A stretch of DNA of 64,000 nt from Ampelocalamus luodianensis (lineage: Eukaryota; Streptophyta; Magnoliopsida; Poales; Poaceae): contig CM070624.1 of NCBI GenBank assembly GCA_036346255.1, positions 21,918,626-21,982,625 on the forward strand, given 5' to 3'. Shown here one piece after another: positions 44,622-57,207 of the stretch; the stretch's first letter is position 1; every line of letters begins with the position of its first letter. A program made the translations under genes and the position numbers. The notes under the pieces were generated by a model. That model ran no database searches and had not been told where the DNA came from. It was given only the letters and a program-made list of their open reading frames with translations.

Positions 44622-46884
44622 TCTATATAAAGTTCTGTGTTGCCTGTCTAGACTCCAATTACATACTCAATCAATGCAACTGAGAAATCCGAGGAAAATT
44701 CTTAACATGTGAGTCGTGGAGGCTAGAAGTCCTAAACCAAATCCTGATCAGAAACTACCAAAATGATACTACATCCTTTTACAGATTCAATTGAATCTAT
44801 CAAAAGGAAACTACAATATGCATACCGACACACTTGTGAGCCGTGGAGGCCAGGTCCTGAACCAAATCCAAATTAGAAACTGACAAAACAATATAACGGT
44901 ACAGGAAAACTATGGTTAGAAATTTGAAACTGACAAGAAAAACTATTGCATCCCCTTAAATATTCAATCAGAAGGTAATACTAACGTATGTAATCAGAGA
45001 AAATTCGAGGAAAACTGACAAATATGTGAACCATGGAAGGAAACTAACCAAATCGAAAGAGGAAACTGATAAAACAATGCAACAGTGGAGGGGAACTATG
45101 CTTCCAAAACTGAAACTGACAAGAGAGCACGCTGCTAGAGGGAAGCTATTATGCCTGTAACCCAATTCAAAAAGAATAAACCAAGCTCCATGTATATGAA
45201 ATACACTTTGTCAGGTTGTGACCATCAAAACCTGTGTCGAAGGTTGTACTGTATTTCTGTTCTTCCATTGAAAACCAGCTTCTAGGCTTCGCCATATCCA
45301 TCTCACAGGGCTGTGATAAAGCCCTGTTCTCTTGGCTACCAACTCCCAGGTTTGGATAAAAGAAGACCTTCTCTCTGCAAATGAAGAAGCAACAAAATTT
45401 TACCCGGCATGCAGATCTTTCCCATTGCATCAACTATTTGTTTTTCCCACATTCTTCCTTACTTTAGTAAACAGAACTGCACCGGCGTGCAATACCATAA
45501 GTGAGATTAGTCTAGGAAAGGATCTATGGAATATCAAGGCAAATAGGCAATGGTAACGAGACTGGGATGCAATCATCTTTTGTAATGGTGAAATTATCAA
45601 ACTTGTTATGATCCTTAGTGAGCAAGAGATATAATGATCATTTTATACTAATTACAGTATTGGGATTACTTTTACTTTCTTGGTAACTATGAGACCATAT
45701 TTTCTAACTAAGCTCGAACACTCTTACTGTTAATTAATCAAGTAGAGATCCATAGGACACGAATCATCTCCAAGAAGCACAAATCTTATTTTTATCAAAT
45801 CGATCTCCAGCAAGGCAATTCGATATGATAAGGAAAAAAATGCAAGAGAGGGGAAATATTGGACCCTCATAAGTCCATCTTTAAACATACGCTATTTAAT
45901 CAAAACTCGCTTTACCAAACACACTTGATTCTTACCTTACTAAGACTTTAAAAGATAAAATATCAAACTAATCCAATAACCAAACAAAGCACCTTGCTAA
46001 CTTTGTGCAACTTTTAACGACAAGCTTGGAACACAAGAAGTTTACAAAAAATTCACACGAAACAATTCAATATTTGTAGTAATATGTTAAGATTCCCGTG
46101 TTCCAGGTGGAACTAATTTATATTTTTCCTTTACTCTATTTTTCAAATGTTTTAGATATAGGCTATGTACGAGGGTCTATGCAGTGAATCTCACCCCTCC
46201 TATGAGCTCATGCATTCTCGTCAAAATACTATGCAAATAGTCATGAGAAATTCTAAAAACAGTCAACAATATTGATGCAAAACTAATCTATCATGCCACA
46301 AAATTTCAAAACTAAATTCGATCAAAAAGAAAAATTCTACTAAAGAGGAAATCGAAAACAAAGGGGAGAAGAGAAAATCATAAAGCTAAAATTCATGGAA
46401 TTTTATCATTTTTGTATCTTCTATTATATATTGAGTTTTGACCCCCTTTTTTGGTATGACGATTGATCATCTCATGGCTTTCTAACCATATTTTGTTATT
46501 TTTTTAATAATTGGCATGGTATTTTGAAGTGGCATGTACAGAAGAACAAAAGGGGTGTGATGCACCGGATACACTCTCGGCTTTGTAATCTTGGTGCTTG
46601 CAATCCTCCTAACCCTAAAAATAATTAATTTACATAGGGAAAAAAATCACCAACACAAAACTGTGAGCACTAAAAATAACAAGGTCCCTCTAAAAAAGAC
46701 GTAATAATATCTAAACGTTCAGCTGCTACAGTTATAGAACAAAATACTATTCTCTCTTTGAAAAATATATTAGAAAATATATAATATTTCTAAGATGTAT
46801 TATTGCCTTTTGAATTTATATAAATGAATAAATAAATACTTCTTCAAATTGCTAGCCCGTGCTAGTGCACGGGTTGATGTCTAG
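44622..46884 (+). mobile_element. Probable non-autonomous Helitron
   Basis: The 3' end is clear. A GC hairpin CCCGTGCTAGTGCACGGG (46856-46873) sits eight bases before CTAG (46881-46884), and T follows, as Helitrons insert between A and T. The proposed 5' end is TCTATATAAAGTTC at 44622, preceded by A, and is less certain. The interior has no Rep/helicase. It contains an imperfect tandem array near 44690-45130. Confidence 0.55.
44690..45130. repeat. Imperfect tandem repeat array, about 130-150 bp units
   Basis: Three or four degenerate units share GTGAGYCGTGGAGG, CCTGAACCAAATC, GAAACTGACAAAACAAT and GGGGAACTATG-type segments. They lie inside the proposed Helitron. Confidence 0.5.
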
Positions 46885-48932
46885 TTGAAAACAATTTAGA
46901 CTAACTCTAAGAATGCAGTAGTAATTTGGCTCATACTACTTAGTCCTTTAGATGGCCACCCCTATATATCTTGGTGAGACATGAATTTTGTAATCCAAAT
47001 GTGGACAAGTACAAATTCTACCTTGTCATGTAGTAGTGTGATTTAATACTTGAATAACTAAATTTGCATTGGCCTTCATTTGCCCTTTGGCTCTTGGTGA
47101 TCTTAGAATAGTTGTTTTTTTTCAAACAAAGATCCATATTAAATGTGGAGAAAACTTGTTTAGCTAGGTAGAAACTAGAAGACAAGAACATGCCAGTTAA
47201 TTTTATGAATGAAAATTATCCAACTTTTTGTATCATAGCTTTTTTTTTTAAAAAAAAAGTTGACCAAATTGGTGAAAATTAATTAGCTAGAGCTGTAGAA
47301 ATTCTACCCTCTTTAAAAATCTTAGGTTGCTAGAGAAATACAGAAGGATCTTGTTACAAAATAAGGCTTAAAAATACATTTTGGAAAACTAGTTTAAGTG
47401 AGCCCTATTTGACAGAAACTAAGTTTCTATCGTATTCAAAATGATGTCCAAGCCCTCCCATGCAACTTTGTTCAGATGGACAAAGCTTCAGCTTGTATTG
47501 AAGAAGATTATCAATTTACCCCACAACCAAGAACAACCTACTGGTAGAGTCCCCACAATAACCAAGAACGCATCCATATGCATGGCTAAGAATCTTCAGT
47601 GACCGGAAAATCCAACCAACAATATAATACTCTATGCAGTGCAATCAAACTTTCTAAATTTTATCTATCGTTGTCTTTATAAATATTTAGATTGGATATT
47701 AGAAAATGGTATGTGTAGATTTGTCTTAAAAAGTAATTTCATAATAATATAGTTTAATTAGGATATAAACATGTTATAATAGAAATTAGTGCTCAAAATT
47801 GCGTTTTGGAAATTGTGCCAATGTTTAAAATGTCACTCTTTTATGACCGGAGAGAGTAGTCGCTAGAACGCTAGTTCAAATGGTTTTTCTCTACCCTCAA
47901 TAATTTCTTGCTTCTAAAATTGAAAAACTCTATAAGCAGCTAGTTGAATAATTATTTGAGAGCATCATAATTTGTCAGCTCGGAATCTCCGATATATATC
48001 TGTATTACAAAACCATTACCCTTTTCATCACTCTTCCAATATCAAGAGAATCGAAAGGAAAGAAAATTATATAGATGTGTATTGACTAACATAGCTCGTC
48101 ACTTTGGCCATGGGGTCTCAGCTGGTGCATGCAACTGTTCTTTCACAGTGGCTTTGTCAGCTCAGTTTCCCACCCACACACCCTCGGCATACTCCGATTA
48201 TTCGACAAAGCATATGGCCGTGACAATCTGTGGGGGTTACTCTTAGTTAAAGAGATGAACTACAAGTTTTTTTTTTATATAAAAAAAATGGAATTCGAAG
48301 GTTGCCCTTCATACGTGCCCAGGTGGAAAGCATAAATAATGGCTATCACCTATGACTGTACTAGCTTGTGTCCAAGAATAATAAATCAATTGAATGCACC
48401 AGCCAAATGTGTTGCCTCTAAAAACACGTCATACAAGGATGTAAATCCAAAAAATGCATCTCTGAAACACCGAATGTTTGCCATCTAAGACGGCTCTAAG
48501 CTAGATATTTTTCAGGTAATAAAGAATCCATTCGCTTTTATCTAAACATAACAGCATTAGAAACGAGATATGGCATGAAACCACACTAGCACGAGAGACT
48601 GCCAAGATTAATCCTTGAAACAACAAGCAAGGAGCTAGTTAACTGCAACTGGAAATTAAAACTGCTAATTAAGTTCAAAACAATTCTAGGACAGAATATT
48701 TACAGACGACCAGCAGTACTACACTACTGCAAGCAGTTCCATAAAAGGATTCTGATCAGTGTACCTAACAATCCATGCATCATGGATGATCCCTGAACAC
48801 TACAATCACCCAAATCAGAAGTCCGATAATTAAGCTGATAAGCAATAACAGAAGAACACAAGAAATGACGCGAAGAAATTAACCAAATGGAAGAGGAACT
48901 ACTGCTAGCTGGCTAGCTCCATCATGCATCGA
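46885..48932. other. Intergenic and 3' flank of the zinc finger gene
   Basis: AT-rich, with no supported gene. Homopolymer runs are at 47239-47260 and 48269-48288. Confidence 0.4.
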
Positions 48933-49343
48933 TCATAGCTTGAGGGACAGGTCAATCATCTCATCCGCAAGCTCTCCGTTGCCCCTTGCACCGGACGACG
49001 AGGCTGCACCATCTGATCCCTGAAGATGATGATGATGCTTCCCCCCTCCCCACGCGTCGGCGGCGTCGGGCTCTGCGGAGCGCGGAGTGCTTTCACCGCC
49101 GGCCTTACCTTGCCCTCCCGCCGCCGCCAACGACGACGACGCGGCGGCCTCCAGGCCCCGCCTGGCCAGGTTGCGCTGCAGTTTGTGCGCATTCTGGTGG
49201 CCGCCGAGCGCCTGAGAGCTCCTGAACTTCCTGGGGCAGTAGCAGCAGGAGAACACCGCCTGGAACCTCGGCGGCGAAGACGGCGACGGCTGCAGCGACA
49301 GGTTCAGGTTGAGCCCCTCCTCCCTGTCCATCCCCATGTCCAT
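48933..49343 (-). CDS. Single C2H2 zinc finger repressor with two EAR-type motifs
   Basis: A 136-residue intronless protein. Residues 10-17 (LNLNLSLQ) and the extreme C-terminus (DLSLKL) are EAR-type repression motifs, which recruit TOPLESS/SAP18 co-repressors. Residues 33-54 form one C2H2 finger (CCYCPRKF, then SSQALGGHQNAHK) with the plant-specific QALGGH DNA-contact helix. A long Ala/Gly/Ser-rich, His-containing linker follows. This layout fits the small ZFP1/ZFP3/ZFP4/ZFP7-like and KNUCKLES-like nuclear repressors of organ and cell-type development. The exact subgroup is uncertain. Start at MDMGMD, the first ATG. The gene is GC-rich and intact. Confidence 0.9.
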   Translation of the reverse strand: MDMGMDREEGLNLNLSLQPSPSSPPRFQAVFSCCYCPRKFRSSQALGGHQNAHKLQRNLARRGLEAAASSSLAAAGGQGKAGGESTPRSAEPDAADAWGGGKHHHHLQGSDGAASSSGARGNGELADEMIDLSLKL

Positions 49344-50640
49344 GGCCCTGCCGGCTAGGCTAGCTCTACCTCACGTACAAGAACCCAGAGAGATGATCCA
49401 GATAAAATGTGGCATATCACCCAGGCCTGGAGGTGCCATGATATTATGGCCGGCCGGCGTGGCTGTGGGGCTGCCCTGTCGGAACCAAACAGTTCACACA
49501 CTCCACAACACATTTGCTGTAAAATTGAAGGCAACGGCGCCTGAGGACGCTAGCTGCATGCATGCCTGGGATGGTTAATCCGCGTCTTTCTTTCCTGTCC
49601 ACCCCTATCTATCTACTCTACTCTACGCTCGTGCCGTCTCTGCGCTAGCTTTCACCTCTGAACTGTTGGATGTGTATGTGCATGGCACTGTGCTGCGCTC
49701 GCAGTGCAGCACGGGGCCGAGGGGAGGGACCAGGCCAACTCGGATACGCTTTTCATAGGCCAGAGCCAGACATGGCCGATGTCCTATTAGGAATGCACTG
49801 GAAATCTATCTATTACCTAGCTATGCACCAAGCCCCTGAAGAGTGTAGACTTATTGCGTGTATGGTCCTTGCCTCCTCTAGTACATGTGTTACCTCTCCT
49901 TATCTTCTCCCTACCTGAATCATGCATCTGGGGATCAATTTCAAGTCGCAAACAGCAACAGTCGAACCGCCTCGATCCACGGCCGATTGATCGATCGATC
50001 GATCGAGATCTATCTATCTAGCTAGCTAGTTGCATTTAGTTATGAATGACACACTTGCGTAGCTATCATGCATTTGTTCTGGAATTAAATCTACCGACTG
50101 CAAGTCCGGAGACAGAGCAATAGGAAGGTGGAAACTGGAGAGGACAGTTCAGAACCCTGGTGGTACAAGGTGGGCAGTAGAGAGGGTACTATGAGGAAGT
50201 TAAGGTTGCACGAGAGAGAGAGGGTGGTCCAGTACGTGAGTTGCCTGCACGAATGAGAGTCCAGGAACTGTTGGGGTGAACAGGACGCTTCACCTGCTCG
50301 GAACTAATTATGGAGACGAACATGGGCTGCTCGATCTCAGGCATTCAGATGCAGCTAGCTAGCATGCATACACTAGTACATATAGGCAGTGTAATAAAAG
50401 AAAATAACGCTAACAAAAGAGCAGGAGACACGGATATAATGTGGAAACCCCTGTGGTAAAATCTACGGACACACGAAGGTGAAAATCACTATTTATGAAG
50501 AAATTACAAGCATAGAGAACTTCGGCGTATGTCAACCGTGCGACTACAGGGGCAGGGGTGGAGCCAAGATTGGACCATAGGGAGCTGATAGTTTGGGGAG
50601 AGACATGACTTCGCTATCGTCCAATTTAAGCTATCCATGA

Positions 50641-50903
50641 AAGGGAAAATTGGTGATTTGTCACTCCTAAGTTTCTTGATTTAGGATTTGCAACCTTTAA
50701 ATTTCTTCTTGATAATTTGTCACTCCTTAGCACCAAATACCTGTGATTTGACACCCCGGGCGTATTCCAGTAGTTTTATTTTTATTTTGCACCAAAATCA
50801 ACTGTGAAAAGACGTGTTTAGCCCTCCCTATTCAAGAAGAAACTTAAAGATGGCAAATACTAAATCAAGGTGCTTAGGAGTGGCAAATCTTCAATTTTCC
50901 CTT
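50641..50903. mobile_element. MITE with long terminal inverted repeats
   Basis: The left arm AAGGGAAAATTGGTGATTTG and following CACTCCTAAG are mirrored by the right end (complement AAGGGAAAATTGAAGATTTG, then CACTCCTAAG). Similarity continues inward for about 80 bases (AAATTTCTTCTTGA / AAGTTTCTTCTTGA). Total length is about 263 bp. No clear target duplication was found. Confidence 0.7.
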
Positions 50904-51871
50904 ATAAAAAATATAAGTTTTCTTAGAAGAAAACTTTATATGTATAAAAAAGCAATAGAATACAAATAATGATCATGATGGATAATAACTTGAGCTTGGT
51001 TGAGTTTGGTGTACATGCACACTTCATCGACTCACGGAAGGTGTGACAAAAGCCAGATACGAGGAAGAAGTGCTTGATCAAACTCTAAACATGCAGAGAT
51101 ATGAAATATCATGCACTTGTAGGTACAAATTAGACTCAATATTAGCTTAGAAAATTGAGAACGAAATAGAATCTAGATGCTACATAAGATGAGTTCATGT
51201 GCCACAAATATACTCTTAGGTTTTTTAGTTTCATCCTAACTGTTACTTAATCACATAAATTGAATTAGTAAGAGCTTAGTTCTAATAAAATTCCAATGCT
51301 CCTACATGCTAATGAAAGATAGTAAAAAATCATAAAGGGGCAGGCCCTGCTAGACCCCCCTCGGCTCCGCTCTTGTACAGGGGTACATATATACACTAGA
51401 GAATTAATAAGAGTCTTTAACGGAGAAGAAACCAAATCAGAGTTGGATGCACCCGTCGTTGCCAAGTCTGACATGGCTTGGCACATGCACCGCTCGGTAC
51501 CACATCGGGCGTAGTGTTCGGCATGGACACGATGACAAATTCATCACATTTAACAGGCAGGTAGAGACCGGGGAGTACGTACATCAGACTTTGCTTTTCT
51601 AGGGCCTATATATACTACGTTACTGTCTGAATGCATGCTGCGTCAGAAATTCAGTATTCTCAAAAGTATACAAATTTGTTTGCTCATACAGTATACAGTG
51701 CGGTCACACATGGGCAGGGCAGATCACACACGAAAGATGTCATGGCATATACAACTAGTTTAATTTGTTTTTATATCGTTTGATTGATTGGTGAGAACTT
51801 GTGCTATTGTAGCTTGTTATTACCGCGTTTTCGGATTACATATATATAAAGGCATATATATAGGCTATATA

Positions 51872-51897
51872 TACATGCGTGGACATCCACGCATGTA
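51872..51897. repeat. Perfect short hairpin
   Basis: TACATGCGTGGA and TCCACGCATGTA pair perfectly over 12 bases with a 2-base loop. It lies just after an AT-rich TATATAAAGGC stretch (51843-51853). Confidence 0.6.
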
Positions 51898-52232
51898 GCT
51901 CTCCTGTTTGCTGCATCTGCATGCATGTATCCTTGGGCGTTTCACATGGCGGCAGCTAGCGCTACTGGAGTACCACTGGTTTAGTCCTGTCACCGTTTAC
52001 AGTAGACGTTCTGTGCTACTACAATGCAATATTGCTCCAGGCCAGCCAGGGCATCATGGCACAGCTGCATGCATCGCTAGCCAGAGAAACGGCAATGTCA
52101 CAAGACGATGTCGGAGAAACTGCTGGACATAAGCAAGCCAGCGTACGTTTGCCACCAAAGTGTATGCGAAGATCATGGCTAGATGACTCTAAAGCTAGTG
52201 TGTTGAACAATTGACAACAGCGTCGAGGCGTT

Positions 52233-54696
52233 TGTAGAAACATTCGTTTCAGGTAGTTCCTATGGCTATCAGGGCTGAGGCGGTCTGACCGGTCCTGTGG
52301 ACGGTTGGACCGGCCACATGCGGCAGTCTGACCGTCCGAAAATAAAAATGTGAATTTTTAGAATCGACAAAAATCACGTGTGTAGAAATATGAGGGGATG
52401 TGTTTGCATTTGATCTCATAGAAAATGGAGTTCCAAGGCGAAACTATATAGACTTTCAAATTTCCAGAGAAGGTGTTGTCCCGACTTGGGAAAAATTCTG
52501 GGGCAGTCTGATCGATCATTTGCCGACGGTCAGATCGACCTAGGGAGACAGGCCTACTGGCGGTCAAACCGGTTGTGGGTGGTGGTCAGACCGGCCAGAA
52601 AGGTTCAAGCGCCGGGAAGGCGGTGAACTTTGTCAAGTTGGTCCTAAGAGCATGGGATTGATGCATATGTTTGCTTCATACTCTTGTGGACTAATGTGAG
52701 TTAAGTTACGAAGAACTTGTGTCCAGAAATAGTTGTTTTGTCTATTGTTGTGTAGGAGACTTAGAGTCAATTATGGTCAATGACGAGGATGATTGAGACT
52801 TGATTAGGAGAACTAAGGTCCTGAATGGTCATAGATGTCGGGTGAGATGGTTGGACTCAAGTAAGGTGCAAGATGGACAAGAACTATAGAAAGCAAAGTT
52901 TGAGCAAAGACCTTTTGAGATAAAGTGATGCTTCCTGAAGCGAAACTTTGAAGGTATGTATTCTTGACTCATCAATTGTGTAAATTGATGATTTTGTGTG
53001 TCGTACGGTGCAACGTAACAGTTTGCTTGTTGGTGATGGTTGTAAGACTCCGGAGCTACGTCATGGTGAGGCGGACATGATCGAGACTAAGCTAGATGAG
53101 CTTAGGTCCAAAACGATCAAGGTGCTGCCGAAAGATGACCGAGGCTAGCAGGTGGTTACAAGCCGAAAAGATGAGGAAACGGAGCGGGAGCTACTAGTCA
53201 TGGACATGACGGGCAAAAAAAAGGTGGACTAGGACTAAGCTCAGGGAGGAGCTGAGGTCTAGAACGGTAAAGGATGCCAGGTGTGGTCATGGTGCATGGT
53301 GAGGCATGTGGAGCGCCAAGTGACCTGGGCCTATTTGCAAGTGAGAACAGTTCGGTGGGATCCAGACGTGTGAGAGGCTTGGTGGAAAGTCATTGGGGCT
53401 ACTTGGATGATGGCGAAGCATGGGCGATGCTTCGATGTGAAGGAATCGGGAAAGGTCGATAGAGGAGCATTTTGTTAAATTACCCAATACCGGAAAAGTG
53501 ATGGTGTGTGAAACCACGGCGGTGGTCTAAGTGGATTTGATCAAGGATACTCCGTGGAGGATAAAGCATGATGGATTTGGCCTAATGGAGGTAAATATGA
53601 AGATGGTGCTTTGAGAAGAATGTGTGAGTGAGATCCGTTTGTGTGTGAGCTTATCGGGTGCCTATTAGGGTTTTCTCTCTATTCCTAACGTCCACAATAT
53701 AAGGGGGTAGTGCAGGATTTTCACACTCACCTAAGCCAAGGAATCCTAATGTAAAATTTGGGAAAAGTGGATAGAGGAGTCTAGGGTTTGGGAGATGTAT
53801 TGACAAAGATGAGAGCACTTGTGTGTGTTGTCCTTGTGGCTTTGTCCTCCCAAAGGAGTGGCTATAAATATTTATCTTCAAGAAGAAATCAATCTCCAAA
53901 TTCGTACAAATCTTCCTCTCATATGCTCAAGTATTGATTTGTTTATTTGACTTGGTTTTTGGTGTTCATTCCTCCCCTCTTGATCATGTGTTGTACCTAG
54001 GACATGTAAGTATTGGATATATCTCTTGTAGACTAGATCTCATCCATCTATATACTTTCTATTGAAAGTTCTTGAGTTTATCCAGTTTTGATGGAAAAAA
54101 GGTGATTTTGGAGGTTTTGATCTTAAGGGTTTTTGAATTGATTGTTGCTATGATTGAGGATGCTAGGACGTATGAAAAACCATCCTTAGCCATCTTGGAT
54201 TGATTCCTCTCACGAACTCCTCTCAATCATCGTTTTCGTATTTGTCCCGGTTTTAGTGCAACCTTCACTCAAACGGGGAAAAGGTTGGAACTTTAGCAAT
54301 GATCTTCAAGATGTTTGATTGGAATAGGTTCCTAACATCCTAGAGAATGTGTGTTTAAAGTTTCATGAAGTTTGAAGTTGTGGATCAAAAGTTGGATCAA
54401 TTTGTGATTTTGAGATCGTGTTGAAATTCAGTTTTATATGCTGATTTTGTTGTTCACCGGTCTAACCGTACTGTTTATCGGTCTGAATCACCGATCTGAC
54501 CGGTACAGTGGGGATTTAGCATGTTTTGATCTTCTTGTTGTCTTATTTTTGTTTGAATGATTATCGCTGATCTTCATAGCTCCACATAGTTATCGAAGTG
54601 AAAAAATATTGAACTCCTCAAGACCAAAGAATTTAAAGAGACCATCGATTGTGTGACACCTATTCAACCCCTTCTAGTCACCCCCTAAGTCCAACA
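52233..54696 (+). repeat. Probable solo copia LTR with GGTCTGACCG repeats
   Basis: The end reads TTCAACCCCTTCTAGTCACCCC...CCAACA, like the Maximus/SIRE LTR end at 58100-58137 (CACCCCCCTCTAGTCGGC). No primer site follows, so it is a solo LTR or fragment. The proposed start TGTAGAAACATTC has GCGTT before it, and GCGTA follows the end. Copies of CGGTCTGACCGG lie at 52281-52600. Confidence 0.5.
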
Positions 54697-57207
54697 GCGT
54701 AGAATCCAGGTTTGGACGTAGACGTTGGGCAAAAGTCGATTTGATCGTCTTCACTCCTTGGCCTACACTGTTCATCCCCACAGTTGCAATGTTCCATTAG
54801 GTGTTCAGGCCCGCCCAGCCGCGCGGCAGTAGAGTTACTCGCTGTCCAGAAAGCCTGGGTTAATTCTCCATGCATTTTAACTGCAGGTTCATTTCGACTT
54901 CAAGCGTATATTATACGGGTAAAAAAATCCAGAAGTTTTCATGTTGATCGTGAAACTTATTTGGTTCATTTTTGTTCCTGTTTCCCCTGCTAAAAATGTT
55001 TTGTTCTCCATGCACCAAACGAATCTCTTGTCAGTTACCACTGGTGTTGTGTACTCACTTCAAGATAGACAATGCTTGTACTCTCTCAATCCGACTCTCC
55101 ATCTCCATCTCTGAACTGTTGCTTCGTGAATGTGATTGCATTTTCTGCGTTTTCCATGCTATCAAATTTGATTGGTTTTGTTGTTTTCTATTATTATTTT
55201 TTTAAAAAGTGAGGAGTGAGCCCTCCTCTTGTTTGATTGTCAGCTCTCCATTGTCTCGTAGAAACCTTTAGCATCTGCTGCTGCAAAGTAATAATAGCAC
55301 AGAATATTTTTGATTTCGCAGGATTCATAAAAGTTAGAGTCCTGCTTGTAGCTAGTCACCCTAGTTTTCTTGAATATTTTCTTGTTTTGTCTATTCTTGA
55401 CCGTGGACCTAAATTCTGTGCAGTATTTTTAGAGGAAATGGGACATGTGGCAGATGTTTCATGTAATTAGAGTAACTACACCTCAGGAAATCTCACATTC
55501 AAAGATTTTGCATACATATATCGGAATTGCTAAAAACCTATCAAATGTTTTTTTGGGAGAACAGTCAAATTAATTATGACCTTGTGATTTGCTTGAAGAT
55601 TTGTGCTCCGGCCGGCAACATCGTCTTCTCTGGTGGTAGCGGTGGCGAGTTTAGGAGGGGTCCATGGATTAGGGCTCGGGTTCACCAGGTCAGGATTTTG
55701 GATTCACCGGAACCCAGCTATAGAGGGAGGGAGGGGCGGAGGAGGCACGGTGTTGGACGGTGGTGGCAGTGGAGGTAGTGGGCTTGGGGGAGCGTGGTGA
55801 GCGGTAGATGGTGGCAGGGGTGAGAAGAAAGAGATATGTTAATTTGGAGGTGGCGGGTGGGGGAGATGGAGGCAGCGGGGGCGAGGGGGGCTCACCAAGG
55901 GTATCGGGCGTTGGAGGCGACACATGGGAGGGGGTAGGGGCAGTGGCAGCTAGGAGGGAGGGAGGAGTTATGGTTAGGAGGTGAGTTTGTATAATATTTG
56001 GGGTTGGATCTCCATCCGACAGTTCAAAATCTAATTGTTTTACAAGAAAAAAACTATCGAACGTGAAATAGGCAGATCCTACATATATAGCAAGGGTGAG
56101 TAACTCAAGATTATGGGGTCATCCCCAATGCATAGCCTCTAGGGAGAACTCCTGCTTTACGGTTAAAAAATGCATATCTTAGGATGGAGTACTGAAATTA
56201 AGAGAGTACACCACCTTAGATTGAGAGTCAATCTATTCCAATGTGCAATTTGGAAGCTTTAAGCACTTTTCTACTCCAGTGCATTGTTTCTTAAAAAGCC
56301 AAGAAATGAAGTACTTATTGCGTATTGGGTTTGACGATCAAACACTCAAAAACTTACAAATATAAAGTACACAAAAAGTGTGGTCCCGACAGTCTTTTTC
56401 TCTTTATTGATACGGTGGGATGTGGATGTAAATTGAGCTGGTTTATGGAAGTGCACACACAAGAATTATTCCACATCATTACTCTCATTCCCTATCTAAG
56501 GGCATCTCCAATATTGTGATATCAGCTGTCTCTAAGGATCGCCACATTGGATTTCTGATGACATGGAAGAGAGAGGGGGAAGAGAGAGAGAGACAGAGAG
56601 AGCGAAGTCGTCTACTCTGGACGTGACGAGTTACGCACGCGAAACAATACGCAAGCGACGATGACGTTTGTTGTTGGAGCAGTATCGTCACTTTCCGGAG
56701 TGCCCGGAGTGCCCGTGCGAGAGCGAAGCGGATTTCTCCATGGCGCGCGACTGCTCTGTGCGATGGCACAAAAGGGATTTCTCGCGCGAAGATTTCCTCT
56801 GGGTGCTTCCCCAGCGCTTCCCCTTCCATGTCCGCTCTCCGATTTCCTAGTCTGCGAGAGAGAGACGGTCGCGGATCTGATTTCCTCCCTTTCCCAGCCC
56901 TCCCATCTCCAAAGATGCGATTCGGGGTCGTGCGGCGCTGTCGCTGGCCGTGTTCGTGAGGTGCTGGTGGTGCCGGAGGAGGACTACTCCAACGTGTCAA
57001 CCATCGCCAAGTTCCTAGCCGGGGAGGCCGCGTGCTCACCACCGGGGGCGGAGTGTCTGGGCCAGTCGAGGAGCGTTGACTGGCCTGGCTGGTCGAAGTC
57101 CGTCTCCTGGATCCTCAAGGTGAAGCAGCGTGAGCTCCATTGGTTGGGTTGGGCATGCAACGTGTTGTGTACTTGCGTTAACAGATACCATTTCTTCTAC
57201 CATTTTC
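54697..57207. other. Intergenic with repeat-like GC patches, no supported gene
   Basis: A G-rich stretch at 55610-55990 has open frames on both strands without recognisable content. From 56500 (GGGCATCTCCAATAT, a common start of grass DNA transposons) to about 57150 a GC-rich segment carries overlapping frames. On the plus strand it reads REVLVVPEEDYSNVSTIAKF near 56960, which may be a captured exon. I cannot name it. Confidence 0.35.

Larger units (their letters stand above)
49344..52232. other. Upstream region of the zinc finger gene and spacer
   Basis: No supported gene. GATC/ATCT simple repeats lie at 49986-50030. The MITE at 50641-50903 and the hairpin at 51872-51897 are listed separately. 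Short open frames near 49670 and 51908 have no recognisable content. Confidence 0.4.

Noticed and set aside
44021..45556. Continuation of the exon at 43729 further upstream
   Set aside because: Minus-strand frames at 44968-45433 show no matching phase or splice borders, and the Helitron end intervenes.
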